A stretch of 64,000 nt of DNA from NCBI GenBank assembly GCA_964538915.1, contig CAZIFB010000015.1:27393-91392 (forward strand), read 5' to 3'. Below the pieces are notes generated by a model that was not told the DNA's origin, ran no database searches, and worked only from the letters and a program-made list of their open reading frames with translations. A program made the translations under genes and the position numbers. The stretch is from JAEUHQ01 sp964538915. GTDB taxonomy: Bacteria > Planctomycetota > UBA1135 > UBA2386. Positions within the stretch are counted from its first letter, which is position 1, and each line of letters begins with the position of its first letter. Shown piece after piece: positions 53,872 to 63,420 of this stretch.

Positions 53872-56183
53872 ACTCGACGCAGTCGCGGATCTCGGTGGTC
53901 GCGGCCTGCTTCGTCGGGGGCTTCACGATCGTGCTCTTGCACCTGTGGATCCTGATGGTGCAGCAGCACGAGACGTGGGCGCGGCGCAGCAACGAGAACC
54001 GCTGGGCGTTCCGGTCCGTTCCGAGTCAGCGCGGTGAGGTGCTCGACCGCAACGGCCACTTGCTCGCGCGCGACGAACCGACGATGCAGCTGTCGCTGCA
54101 CTACCAGCGCTTCCGCATCAGCCATCCGGTCGGTGCTGCGGTGCATGCCGCGACGACCTGGGCGTCGCTGAACCCGGGCGCCGAAGGAACCCGCTACGGC
54201 ATGCTCGGTGTCGTCGGTCCGATGCGTGCGGCCGAGGACCTCCTGGCGATGCCCGCGCGCGTTCTGCGCCGCGGGGCGCTGCCGAAGAGCGTCGCGTCGG
54301 ATCTGTCGTCGACGATCACGACCGTGCTGTCCGCATGTTCGGGACAGAGCAGGAAGCGCGTGTTCGCCGCGGTGCGCACGGCAAGCGATGCGCGGGGGGA
54401 CGTGGCGATCGGCGACCTGATGCCCGTGCCTCGCGCGCAACTGTTGGCCGCGTTCGCACGCCGCCTCGCGTCGCTGCAGCGCTTCGACGACGAGTTGCGG
54501 TCGGCGCGCCGTGAGCGTCTCGCGCGCGCCGGCCTGCCCGACGACGGTGCGCCGGGCCTCATGGACGTGCTCGACGAACTTCGGCGAGCGAGTCTCGAGC
54601 AGCGTCGGATGGGCGATGGGGGGCGACTCGTCGAGACGATCCGGCGCGTGTTCGACGACCACGTTCCGTTCGAACTCGCCGCGAGCCTGCGCATCGGCGC
54701 GGAGCATCACCCCGGGCTCGAGATCAGCCCGTCGATCGAGCGTGTGCAGTCCGTTGCTCCGGGGACTTCGTTGCGCGCGCTTCTCGGCGGCGTCGCGGAC
54801 CTGGACCGCACCGATCGTTCGTGGCTCGACCGCATGCTCGTGCGCGAGATGCCAGAGGACTGGCTCGACGACCTCGTTCCCGCGGCCCTCGCCGGCGGCG
54901 AGGAGGAACGCGCGCTGCTGCAACTGGAGGCGCGGGAACGATACGAACGCGCGATGCTGCTCGAAGAGCGGCGTGGCACGACCGGGATCGAAGCGGCCTT
55001 CAACGACACGCTGATGGGTCGGCTCGGCCTTCGTCTGGTCGAACGCGACGGCAAGCGACGGGAACAGCTGCTGTGGAGCCACCTGCGCGTCGAGGCCGGC
55101 GCGCCGATCCGCATCACGATCGACCGCGACCTGCAGGAGGTCGCGGAAAGGGCTGCCGCCGCTGCGTACGCACGTGTCGTCGGGATGTACTCGGACGACG
55201 TGAACCGGGGGAAGGTGCAGGCGTCGCTCGCGGTGATCGACACCGAGACGGGCGACGTTCTCGCGTTCGCCGGGGCGCCGATCGAGTCGGGTCTGGCGCG
55301 CAAGGTGCCGGGCGTGATGTGGAACGGGATCGGTTACGTCGGGTCCGTCGTGAAGCCGTTCGTGCTCGTGGAGCACCTGCAGGCGCTCGCGGCCGGGCGC
55401 GCCCACGTCGAGCCGGACGCCATCGAACCGTGTTCCGGCAAACTCGCGTACGGCGGCATCACCATCAAGTGTGGGCACGCGCACTGGGACGAGGGCAAGG
55501 ACCCGGTGGGTGCGATCGCGAAGTCGTGCAACTCGTACTTCGGCCAGTGTGCGATCGGACTCGGCGAAGAGGGGTTCGCGCGCGCACTGCGTCGCTTCGG
55601 CCTGCTGAAGCCGTCCAGCGACGGGGATCCCTTCGTGGCATGCTGGCAGCCGACGGTGCGCGGCGTGCCGATTTCGGCTCCCGTGGTCGATCGCAACACG
55701 GTGCTGCCGCGGCGCGGAATCGGCTACGGCGTCGATGCGACGCCGCTAGCCGTCGCCCGCGCCTATGCGGCTCTCGCGACCGGTTCCCTGCCGACCCTCG
55801 GCGTGCTGTTCGGTCCGGCGCGGCCGCGTGTGCCGCTCGACCTCGTCGACGGCGAACTCGAGATCGTCCGCCGTGGACTCCAGCGCTGCGTCGAGTCGGG
55901 CACGGCCGACGGCATCCCTTCGCTCGCGCGCCACCACGTCGCGGGCAAGACGGGCACCGCCGAAGTCGGGGACGAGGACCAGAACAACGCGTGGTTCGCC
56001 GGGTTCTTGCCGTCGCCCGGCCCCGAGGGTGTTCGGCTCTGTTTCTGCTCGGTGATCTACTGGGTCCCCGACAAGGTGCACGGCGGCGACGCTGCCGGGC
56101 GCCTGGTGGGCGAGTTCCTGGACGGGGTGCACGCTGCTCCCGAACTGGACGCGCGCTACCTGCTCCCGGAGGGCGGACGATGA
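53868..56183 (+). CDS. mrdA: penicillin-binding protein 2 (elongation transpeptidase), enlarged
   Basis: 771 residues from GTG 53868 (overlaps mreD stop; GAGGAG upstream); usual length 600-650. One TM helix near the N-terminus, then RSVPSQRGEVLDRNGHLLARDEP, the pedestal-domain start. Transpeptidase motifs are intact: S493-V-V-K496 in YVGSVVKPF, S553-C-N555 in AKSCNSYFG, and K694-T-G696 in VAGKTGTAE. Between the pedestal start and transpeptidase lies an Arg/Glu/Leu-rich helical section of about 350 residues, longer than in E. coli PBP2. Cross-links peptidoglycan during elongation with RodA and MreB. Confidence 0.92.
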   Translation: MNSTQSRISVVAACFVGGFTIVLLHLWILMVQQHETWARRSNENRWAFRSVPSQRGEVLDRNGHLLARDEPTMQLSLHYQRFRISHPVGAAVHAATTWASLNPGAEGTRYGMLGVVGPMRAAEDLLAMPARVLRRGALPKSVASDLSSTITTVLSACSGQSRKRVFAAVRTASDARGDVAIGDLMPVPRAQLLAAFARRLASLQRFDDELRSARRERLARAGLPDDGAPGLMDVLDELRRASLEQRRMGDGGRLVETIRRVFDDHVPFELAASLRIGAEHHPGLEISPSIERVQSVAPGTSLRALLGGVADLDRTDRSWLDRMLVREMPEDWLDDLVPAALAGGEEERALLQLEARERYERAMLLEERRGTTGIEAAFNDTLMGRLGLRLVERDGKRREQLLWSHLRVEAGAPIRITIDRDLQEVAERAAAAAYARVVGMYSDDVNRGKVQASLAVIDTETGDVLAFAGAPIESGLARKVPGVMWNGIGYVGSVVKPFVLVEHLQALAAGRAHVEPDAIEPCSGKLAYGGITIKCGHAHWDEGKDPVGAIAKSCNSYFGQCAIGLGEEGFARALRRFGLLKPSSDGDPFVACWQPTVRGVPISAPVVDRNTVLPRRGIGYGVDATPLAVARAYAALATGSLPTLGVLFGPARPRVPLDLVDGELEIVRRGLQRCVESGTADGIPSLARHHVAGKTGTAEVGDEDQNNAWFAGFLPSPGPEGVRLCFCSVIYWVPDKVHGGDAAGRLVGEFLDGVHAAPELDARYLLPEGGR

Positions 56184-57355
56184 GCGGCAGCCTGTCGCGC
56201 CGGACGAACCGGCTCGAAGTGCTGGCGAACGTGCCCGGCGGCCTCGTGCTGTGCGTCGCCGCGCTCGCGCTGTGCTCGCTCGTGTTCGTCGGGTCGGCGA
56301 CCGCCGACGACCTGCAGTTCTCGAACCAGCAGGCTCGCCAAGGGCTGTTCCTCCTGTGCGGCGCCGGCATCGGGTTCTTCCTGCTCCTGCCGCACTACGT
56401 TCACATCCTGCGCGCGGCGTGGCTCTTCTACGGGGTCGTCGTGCTCGCGCTGCTGGGGCTGCCCTGGTTCGCCCCCGAGATCAACGGAACGCGGCGCTGG
56501 TACGCGCTGCCGGGCTTCTCGGTGCAGCCGAGCGAGTTCGCGAAGCTGGGCGTCGTGCTCGCGCTCGCAGCGCTGCTCCGGTTCAAGACCCGCGCGAAGA
56601 CCTTCGACGGGCTCGTCGTGCCGATCCTCGTCACGTCGGTACCGGCGCTCCTGATCCTTCGCCAACCGGACCTCGGCAGTGCGCTGGTCTTCGGCCCGGT
56701 GTTGCTCGCGATGTGCTACTCGGCGGGTGCGTCGGCGCGCAGCATCCTCGCGGTGGTGCTGCTGGGTGCAGTGCTCGGCGTCGTCGGGACGTTCACGTCG
56801 CTTCACGGCTACCAGCGGACCCGCATCGACGTCTGGCTCTCGCACTGGTCGTGGAACGAGTCGAACCTGCAGACGACGGAAGTCCGCGAGCTCCTGCTGA
56901 GTCACGGCTACCAGCCGTGGCAGGCGCTGATCGCGCTCGGCGCCGGCGGGCTGACCGGGTTCGGCATCGGTCAGGGACCGCAGAACCGCTACGACTTCCT
57001 GCCGTACCGCAGCGAGGACTACGTGTTCGCGGTGGTGGGCGAAGAGACGGGATGGCTCGGCTGCGTCACCGTGCTCGGCATCGTGCTCGTGCTCGTGATC
57101 GGTCTGCTCGGCATCGCCATGCGGACCCGCGAGCGCTTCGGCCGACTCGTGTGCGTCGGCGTCGCGACGTGGATCGGCACCCAATCGCTCATCCACGTCG
57201 CCGTGTGCGGCTGGCTCGTGCCCGCGAAGGGGTTGCCGATGCCGCTGCTGAGCTACGGCGGCAGTTCGACGATGGCGACGCTGCTCGGCGTCGCGATCTG
57301 CCTCAACATCGGCGCACGCCGCGAACCGATCCTCGCCGGCGACGGCTACCGGTGA
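56180..57355 (+). CDS. rodA: peptidoglycan glycosyltransferase RodA (SEDS family)
   Basis: 391 residues, ATG overlapping the mrdA stop, GGAGG 8 bases upstream. Ten predicted TM helices. SEDS signatures: GTRRWYALPGFSVQPSEFAKLG, LRQPDLGSALVFGPV (the catalytic loop Asp follows RQP), FAVVGEETGWLG and GLPMPLLSYGGSSTMATLL. Polymerises glycan strands as partner of PBP2. Last gene of the mre operon; a small hairpin follows 30 bases later. Confidence 0.96.
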   Translation: MSGSLSRRTNRLEVLANVPGGLVLCVAALALCSLVFVGSATADDLQFSNQQARQGLFLLCGAGIGFFLLLPHYVHILRAAWLFYGVVVLALLGLPWFAPEINGTRRWYALPGFSVQPSEFAKLGVVLALAALLRFKTRAKTFDGLVVPILVTSVPALLILRQPDLGSALVFGPVLLAMCYSAGASARSILAVVLLGAVLGVVGTFTSLHGYQRTRIDVWLSHWSWNESNLQTTEVRELLLSHGYQPWQALIALGAGGLTGFGIGQGPQNRYDFLPYRSEDYVFAVVGEETGWLGCVTVLGIVLVLVIGLLGIAMRTRERFGRLVCVGVATWIGTQSLIHVAVCGWLVPAKGLPMPLLSYGGSSTMATLLGVAICLNIGARREPILAGDGYR

Positions 57356-57384
57356 GGGGCGGGGAACTCCCAACAGGGGGCTCG

Positions 57385-57399
57385 TCGGTCCGCGACCGA
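57385..57399. terminator. weak hairpin between convergent operons
   Basis: TCGGTC (57385-57390), loop CGC, GACCGA (57394-57399), followed by a short pyrimidine stretch (CTCTTCT). It lies in the 118 bases between the rodA stop and the stop of the convergent gene. Stability is modest and there is no T-run, so termination is only a suggestion. Confidence 0.35.
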
Positions 57400-57473
57400 G
57401 CTCTTCTGGTGGTGCCCGGGACGGCCGCCGCGCGGGTCGCGCACGACATGGGCCGATGGGCGCGGCGACCCGC

Positions 57474-58187
57474 TCACTTCCCGTCGCTGCCCTGCTTGCT
57501 CTTCAGGTAGGCCTGCCAGTACTTGCGGAACTTCTCGGGCACGTTGGGCGACGAGCCGCGGTTCTTCAGGCGGTTCATGTAGGGCTGCAGCTCGCCCCAC
57601 GTCTCGTCGCCGGCGCCGCGCTGTGCCGGACCGGTCTCCCCTTCGGGTGGCCGGATGCCGGTGCGGTTCTCGGGGTTGTCGGGCGACTCCTGGCCGCCCT
57701 GCGGTTTGCCATCCTGCGGGCGCTGGCTCTCCTGCTGTCCCTGCGGCTTCTGCTGCTTGCCTTGCTGTTCGCCGGGCTTCTGACCCTGGTCGACGTGGTC
57801 CGGCGTCTGGTTCTCGCGCCGCATCTGGCTGTTGCCTTGTTGCCCGCCCTGCGGCTGCTGTTGTCCGTCCTGCGGCTTCTGTTGGCCGCCGTCGTCCGCC
57901 GACCCCGATGGGCTGCCCTGGTTCTTCATCTCGGTGAGCTTCTCGATCAGCTCCTCGATGCTCTGCTCCGCGGCAGCGGACCCTTCGGACGCCTTCTGCA
58001 GCCGCTCCTTCTGTTCGGGGCGCGTACTCGTCTTCTTGCTCGAGTCGAGCAGCAGCCGGTCGATCTCGCGCAGCTGCTCGTCGATCTTGCGGGCGAGCTC
58101 CTGGATCTCCTTCGAGGGATCCTGGGCCCGGAGCATCGGGGCCGCGGCGATCAGCAACGCGAACGGAAGCAAAACGATGGCGCGCAT
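57474..58187 (-). CDS. secreted Gln/Gly/Pro-rich protein, last gene of right-end operon
   Basis: 237 residues. Signal peptide 1-22 (LLPFALLIAAAPMLRAQ), then a helical segment (KEIQELARKIDEQLREIDRL), a long low-complexity middle rich in Gln, Gly, Lys and Pro (QQKPQDGQQQPQGG and similar), and a conserved-looking end GDETWGELQPYMNRLKNRG...FRKYWQAYLKSK. The end suggests a short docking or folded motif. GAGGA is 5 bases before the ATG. Eight bases after the coiled-coil gene. No function known to me; comparable Q-rich proteins end this operon type in Planctomycetota. Confidence 0.78.
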   Translation of the reverse strand: MRAIVLLPFALLIAAAPMLRAQDPSKEIQELARKIDEQLREIDRLLLDSSKKTSTRPEQKERLQKASEGSAAAEQSIEELIEKLTEMKNQGSPSGSADDGGQQKPQDGQQQPQGGQQGNSQMRRENQTPDHVDQGQKPGEQQGKQQKPQGQQESQRPQDGKPQGGQESPDNPENRTGIRPPEGETGPAQRGAGDETWGELQPYMNRLKNRGSSPNVPEKFRKYWQAYLKSKQGSDGK

Positions 58188-58195
58188 GGTGGTCC

Positions 58196-61045
58196 TCAGT
58201 GGCCTGATTGTTCTTCGCCTTCCTGGTCCTGCATCGACTTCATCGCGTTCTCGACGCCGGCTTTGATCTGCTGGAAGAGCCGCGTGATCTCGCCGTGGCG
58301 GTGGGCGAGGCGCTCGATCATCGAGGTTTCGGCCTCGGTTGGCGCATCGTCGCCGCGTGCCTCGACGAGCACTCGCAGGTTGTCGTTCGCGCGCCGAGTG
58401 TCGATCCCGAGCTGCTTCAGCATCTCGAGCTCCGCGATCAACGAAACCAGCTTCTGGCGCCCCGTGTTGAGGCGGTTCTGGCCCTGGCCTTGCTCCTGTT
58501 CCCGTCGTTCCTGGTCGCGCCGTGCCCGTTCCCGCTCGAGGGCCGCCAGCAGTTCTTCACTTCGTCGTTCGACGTCCTGCTGGAGCATCGTGGTGAACGT
58601 GCCCGGGTCCGGCGCACGACCCGCGAGGCGGCGCGCGATCTCGTCGAGGTCGTCGATGTTCGCCTTCAGCACCGACTGGTAGACGAGGTTGCCCTCGTCG
58701 GCGAGTGCGGTGACGAGGAACTGCACCTTGCCGGCGAGTTCCTGTTCCTTCTTGCCGAGCTGGTTCAGCTTCAGGCGCACCGGCCGCGACAAACCCTCGG
58801 TGGGGGACGCCTGCTGTGCGTCGAGGGTCTCCTTGGTGATCGGCCGCTGGGCCTGCAGGAAGTTCTGCAGTTCCTCGCGCATGCGGAAGAGCAGCTCCTC
58901 CTGGCGCAGGTCCTGGTAGCGATCCTTCTCCTCCTCGAGTTGTTCCGCGGCCTCCTGGAGTTTCGCGCGTGCCTGCTCCTGCTCGCGCTCGGCTTCCTCC
59001 GGCTCGCCGTCCTCCATCGCGCGCTGCGCGCGCTGTGCCGACTCGGCTGCCTGCTGGACCGCGCGCTCCGCGTTCTTGTTCTGACGCTTCTTCAGTTCTT
59101 CCGCGAGGCGGAGGATGTCGTCGGCGAGTTCCTTCTGGCGCTTGCCCTGGTCGCGCAGCGCCTCCTTCTGCGCGTCGGTCGGGGGCTGTCCCTTCTGCAG
59201 CTCGTCCGCGGCTTTCTGCAATTCCTCCGCTGCGTCGCGCTGCGCACCGGCGGCGTTCGCCTGCTGGCCCTCGGACAGCCGCTTCGCCGCTTCCTGCATC
59301 TTCTTTCGCGCGGCGTCGAGGCGCTCTCCAGCGCGTTTCCCCTGATCGGGCGTCGCCTGGCCGGAAGTCTGCGCCGCCTGCAGCTGCTGCGACGTCTCGG
59401 CAGCCGCCTTCTCGAGCTGCTGCTGGCGCTCCGCTGCGGCCTGCTGCCCTTCGCTGGAATCGCCGTTGGCGGCCTGCAGCGCCTCCTGCAGGGAGTCGGC
59501 CGCCTGCTGCAGGGACTTGCGCGCCGCAGCGGTCGGCTCGCGAACGTCGCCGCGTTTGCCCTGCTCGCGTGCCTGCTCGAGGCCCTCCTCCGCGGAGCGC
59601 AACGACTTCGCCGCTTCGTCGAGCTGGCTCGTCGCAGCGCGTTCTCCGTCCTTGGCCTCCGGCGAGTTCTCCAGTTCGCGCGCCGTCGCGTTCGCTTCGG
59701 CGGCCATGCTCGCGGCCTTGCGCGCCGCATCGGGGTTCTGCTGACGATGCAGCGAACGGGCGCGTTCGAGCGCCGCCGTGGCCTGATTCACCTTCTCACG
59801 TGCGGTGTTCGTGTCGCCGGCCTTGCCGGCGCTGGCGGCCTCGTCGAGCTTCTTCGCGGCGTCTTCGACGGCCGCCGACGCGGTCTCTCCTTGCGTCGGT
59901 GTGTTGTCCGCCTTGCGCATGGTCTCGGCGAGTTTGCGCCCGTCGTCGGCGAGGCGGTTGGCGTCGCCGGTGTTGCGTTTGCCCGCCTCGGCGCCGCGAT
60001 CCTTGCCGACGGACTCCGCGTCCTTCGCGATCTGCTGCAGCTCCGCACGTTCCGCGGGCGTGGCGCCGGCGGGGGCCTTCGCCAGGCGTTCGCGCACCTC
60101 GCTCCACTTCGGGTCCCGCGCGGGTCCCTCCGATCCGCCGGGCAGTTTCGGCGCGTCCTGCAGCAGGGCGTCGAGCCGGTCGCGCGCCTGCTGAAGCGAC
60201 TGGGCGTCGCTGCCCGCAGCTTCGTTGTCGAGCTGCCGAGCAGCTTCGGCAAGCGCGTCCTGCGACTGCTGGTCGCCGAGCTGTCGTTCGAGTTCGCGTG
60301 CCCGCTGCGCGAGGCTGCCGAGGTCGAACTCGCGTTCGCGTGACGTGTCCGCGCGCCCCTCGGCCTCCTCGGCGGCGCTGGTTTCGAGGCGGTCCTGCTC
60401 GCGCAACAACGCCCGCACCCGCTCGAGCGCGCTCTCGAGGAACGGTCGGCGCGTCCCGGCCTCGCGGGCGTTGCGCTCGGCTTCGCGCCGTTGCGCGGCC
60501 TGCAGTTCGGACAGGCGGTCGAGAAGCGCCTTCTGCGCCGGCGTCGGCTCGTTGCGAACCGAATTCCTGGTCGCCTCGATCAGCTCGCGCTGACGTTGTT
60601 CGAGCTCGCGCGCGGAGGCCGCCTGTTCTGCCGCCAGCTTCACCTGCTGGTCGAGCTGCTCGACCGACTTGCGTTCGAGGAGGATGTTCAGGAGCCGCTC
60701 GAGGTCGTCGACGACCTCCTTCTGCTTGCGCACCGCTTCGGTGAGCGCGGCCGCGGCGAGGTCGTCACGGATGCTGGCGGCGTCCGCGAGGATGCCCGAC
60801 CGCTCGAGGTGCTTCTGGCCTTCCTCGAGAAGGCGAACCTGCTCCTTCTTGCCTTCGCGCTCGTAGCGCTGCTGGAGCCGCTGCATCAGCGCCTGCAGTC
60901 GTTCGGCCTTGCGCAGGATCTCGTCCTGGTCGCGCCGAAGCCGCTCCACGGTCTCCGAATCGTCTTGAGCGCGACAGGGGGCGAGCACCGTGCCGAACGC
61001 ACACACCACCGACAGCGCGGTTGCCACGAACGACGGGGTCTTCAT
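58196..61045 (-). CDS. exported giant coiled-coil protein
   Basis: 949 residues. Signal peptide 1-26 (ending APCRAQ). The rest is almost wholly charged helix with heptads, rich in Ala, Glu, Gln, Arg and Lys: EILRKAERLQALMQRLQQRY early, long AAKSL/EAAKKL-type repeats in the centre, and a more varied end (LVSLIAELEMLKQLGIDTRR...IKAGVENAMKSMQDQE). About 20 near-repeats of a 30-40 residue unit can be followed by eye in the middle. ATG overlaps the stop of the upstream gene (ATGA). Likely an extended periplasmic rod or spacer; no enzyme motif. The opposite strand is open for long stretches because of the codon pattern. Confidence 0.82.
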   Translation of the reverse strand: MKTPSFVATALSVVCAFGTVLAPCRAQDDSETVERLRRDQDEILRKAERLQALMQRLQQRYEREGKKEQVRLLEEGQKHLERSGILADAASIRDDLAAAALTEAVRKQKEVVDDLERLLNILLERKSVEQLDQQVKLAAEQAASARELEQRQRELIEATRNSVRNEPTPAQKALLDRLSELQAAQRREAERNAREAGTRRPFLESALERVRALLREQDRLETSAAEEAEGRADTSREREFDLGSLAQRARELERQLGDQQSQDALAEAARQLDNEAAGSDAQSLQQARDRLDALLQDAPKLPGGSEGPARDPKWSEVRERLAKAPAGATPAERAELQQIAKDAESVGKDRGAEAGKRNTGDANRLADDGRKLAETMRKADNTPTQGETASAAVEDAAKKLDEAASAGKAGDTNTAREKVNQATAALERARSLHRQQNPDAARKAASMAAEANATARELENSPEAKDGERAATSQLDEAAKSLRSAEEGLEQAREQGKRGDVREPTAAARKSLQQAADSLQEALQAANGDSSEGQQAAAERQQQLEKAAAETSQQLQAAQTSGQATPDQGKRAGERLDAARKKMQEAAKRLSEGQQANAAGAQRDAAEELQKAADELQKGQPPTDAQKEALRDQGKRQKELADDILRLAEELKKRQNKNAERAVQQAAESAQRAQRAMEDGEPEEAEREQEQARAKLQEAAEQLEEEKDRYQDLRQEELLFRMREELQNFLQAQRPITKETLDAQQASPTEGLSRPVRLKLNQLGKKEQELAGKVQFLVTALADEGNLVYQSVLKANIDDLDEIARRLAGRAPDPGTFTTMLQQDVERRSEELLAALERERARRDQERREQEQGQGQNRLNTGRQKLVSLIAELEMLKQLGIDTRRANDNLRVLVEARGDDAPTEAETSMIERLAHRHGEITRLFQQIKAGVENAMKSMQDQEGEEQSGH

Positions 61046-63396
61046 TTCTTGCCTCGTGCTGCGTCGGTCCGGTCCTGGAGGTCGCGCTGGCGATCGCGCA
61101 GCGCGCGCGTCTCCTGGATCAGGTCCTGGTAGTCGTTCCATTCTTCGAGCCGCGCCAGCAGCTGCTGGAGCGACTGCTCGATCTCCACGGCCGCGTTCTT
61201 CGCCCGCTCGAGGAGCGGGCGGCGGTCGTCGTTCCCACGGGCGACCTGGGCCTCGGCGAGCGCGCGCGCCGCCTCGGGGCAGGCTCCCGTGACGAGTAGA
61301 TCGGCGCCGTTGACCATCGCCAGGATCGGGTCGAGCGTGGTCTCCATGCTGCCGAGGGTTCCCGCGCGGCGTCGGGCGGTGATGTCGCGGTAGAAGGCGG
61401 GATCGAGGGTCAGCGGCTCGGTCATCTCCCGGCTGCGCTGACGGTACAGCTCGACGACCTGCGCCGCGTTCTGGCTCGTCTCGAGCCGGTTCCAGAGGTG
61501 CACGTCGAACGAACGCATCAGAGTGCGGTGAGCGCGCTCGATCGTGCTGTTGACGCGGCCCTGGCCGACCTCGACGCCGGTCAGGATCTGCGCGACATCG
61601 GTGCCGGCCGGGTTCGCTGCCGTCAGCAGGTCCTCGATTCGCGCGCGTCGATCGGCCTGGATCTCGAGCGCGTGTTCGAGGTCCTCGCGCAAGGTGCGGA
61701 ACGTTCGCGCGATCGATGCCGCGAGCTGTGCCGGATCGACGATCTGCACGATGCGCAGCGGCAGTTCGGTGGTGTTCGCCTCGGGCAGTCGGTTGTCGCG
61801 CAGCGTGGTGCGCAGCGACAGGCTGTCGTTCGCGGCGGCGGGGGCCGCTGCGGTGCCGAGCAGTTCGGCGACCTCGAAGATCTCCGTCAGGATCGCGCCT
61901 TTGGTGGGGGCCGCGGTCGGGGCAGCGTCGGCGGGTCGTGCGAGCAGGTCGCGTTCGAGCGTGCGACCGCCTGCCCGGTCGACGGTGAACACGGCGGTGC
62001 GCAGGCCGAAGTCGTCGCGTGTGTCGAGCCGCATGCAGAGCAGCGCGTTCGGCAAAACGAGCAGCCCCTCGTCGTCGGGCAGGAGCCATTTGCCGACGGG
62101 CGCGTAGTCCTGCAGTGCCGCGATCGGGTAGGTGCCAGGGTTCGGGTTGCGCAGTCCGGTGCCGGCCACGAGTTCGACCTGGTAGCGATCGCTGGCCTCG
62201 ACGACGAAGCCCGAGCGCCATGCCGTCGATGCCGCGCTGTCGTCCTGCACGGTGGTCGGCTGCATCGGCAGGCGACGACCGCTCTCGAGGAAGATCATCG
62301 TCGCCCGCTGCACCGCGGCAGTCGTCGTCAGCAGGAGCTCGACGTTGCTGCCGAGCAGCGCCTCGATCGCGCCGCCCGTCTGTGCGCTCGTGTCCGCGCC
62401 GGTGTACGCGGGCGGGGTCACGTTGGCCTGCAGTGTGGCCACCTGCGGCGGGTGCACCGTACGCACGACGACGACACGATCGCCGTTGTCGTCGTCGCCG
62501 CCTCGTGCATGGAACTCGAACGAGCCCGCGACGCGGCGGAACACGTGCCGGAAGCGGTCGCCGGGTCGCGGCGTCATCGCGATGGCGCGCGCGTCGCTCG
62601 GACCGGACTTGTCGGACCGGGCCGGCGTGATGTCGAGGAAGACGTCCTTCGGCACGCGCCCCTTCGCTAGCACCGAGACGTGCAGATCGGCGCCGGCGGG
62701 CAGCACGAGCTCGCTGCGCGATTCCTCGTCGCGACGCTGCAGGTCCGGACCGGCGTCCGGCAGTTCGATCACCAGGTCGGTCTCGCGCGGATACTCGGCG
62801 CCGAAGCCGAGATGGCGGAGCAGGAACGCCTTCGCGACGGCGGGGTGGAGCGTCGCCCCGCCGACGATGGCGATGCACACGCCGAGCGCGCTGCCGACCA
62901 CTCGCCGCGTGCGGCGGTCGTCGAACAGGCGGTCCAGCGGCAGGTCGCGGGCGATGCTCGCGGTCTCGGCCGCGAGCCGATCGATCATCGCCTGCGACTG
63001 GTTGCGCAGGTCGCCGCTGGCTGCCTGGAGCTGCAGCGTCGACACGAGGCGCTGGTGCAGTTCCGGGAACGTCGTCTCGATCCATGCCGCGAGATCGACG
63101 TCGTCGAAGCGCCGCGACAGCGGGTACCGCACGAAGCGGACGGTTCCGGCAACGCCCAGCGCGACCAGGGCCGCCGTGTGCAGGAGACGAATGGGCAGGG
63201 GCAGTCGCAGCCAGACGTCGAGCCCGACGAACAGCAGCAAGGCGAGGCCGCAGGCCGCGAGGGTCAAGGCGACACCGAACCACGACCAGCGTCGGCGGAG
63301 CCGCGCGAACTGCGTCGCGAGCAGCGGACGCAGTGTCGCGGCGACGGCGGCCCCGTCGACCGCGGGATGGGAGTCAGGATCGACGGCGGTTGCCAC
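61042..63396 (-). CDS. three-TM membrane protein, DUF4175-like
   Basis: 784 residues from GTG 63396. Two TM helices near the N-terminus (WFGVALTLAACGLALLLFV, LLHTAALVALGVAGTVRFV), a helical stretch, a third TM at about 165-185 (VVGSALGVCIAIVGGATLH), then a large extracytoplasmic part with a beta-rich domain (PPQVATLQANVTPPAYTG) and a helical end containing a coiled-coil tail (RDRQRDLQDRTDAARG). The architecture matches the large hypothetical membrane proteins that sit beside MoxR/DUF58 and DUF4159 genes in Planctomycetota (from memory). Overlaps the coiled-coil gene by 4 bases. Confidence 0.75.
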   Translation of the reverse strand: MATAVDPDSHPAVDGAAVAATLRPLLATQFARLRRRWSWFGVALTLAACGLALLLFVGLDVWLRLPLPIRLLHTAALVALGVAGTVRFVRYPLSRRFDDVDLAAWIETTFPELHQRLVSTLQLQAASGDLRNQSQAMIDRLAAETASIARDLPLDRLFDDRRTRRVVGSALGVCIAIVGGATLHPAVAKAFLLRHLGFGAEYPRETDLVIELPDAGPDLQRRDEESRSELVLPAGADLHVSVLAKGRVPKDVFLDITPARSDKSGPSDARAIAMTPRPGDRFRHVFRRVAGSFEFHARGGDDDNGDRVVVVRTVHPPQVATLQANVTPPAYTGADTSAQTGGAIEALLGSNVELLLTTTAAVQRATMIFLESGRRLPMQPTTVQDDSAASTAWRSGFVVEASDRYQVELVAGTGLRNPNPGTYPIAALQDYAPVGKWLLPDDEGLLVLPNALLCMRLDTRDDFGLRTAVFTVDRAGGRTLERDLLARPADAAPTAAPTKGAILTEIFEVAELLGTAAAPAAANDSLSLRTTLRDNRLPEANTTELPLRIVQIVDPAQLAASIARTFRTLREDLEHALEIQADRRARIEDLLTAANPAGTDVAQILTGVEVGQGRVNSTIERAHRTLMRSFDVHLWNRLETSQNAAQVVELYRQRSREMTEPLTLDPAFYRDITARRRAGTLGSMETTLDPILAMVNGADLLVTGACPEAARALAEAQVARGNDDRRPLLERAKNAAVEIEQSLQQLLARLEEWNDYQDLIQETRALRDRQRDLQDRTDAARGKK

Positions 63397-63420
63397 GTTG
63401 GGTCCGGAGCGCGGTTCCCT

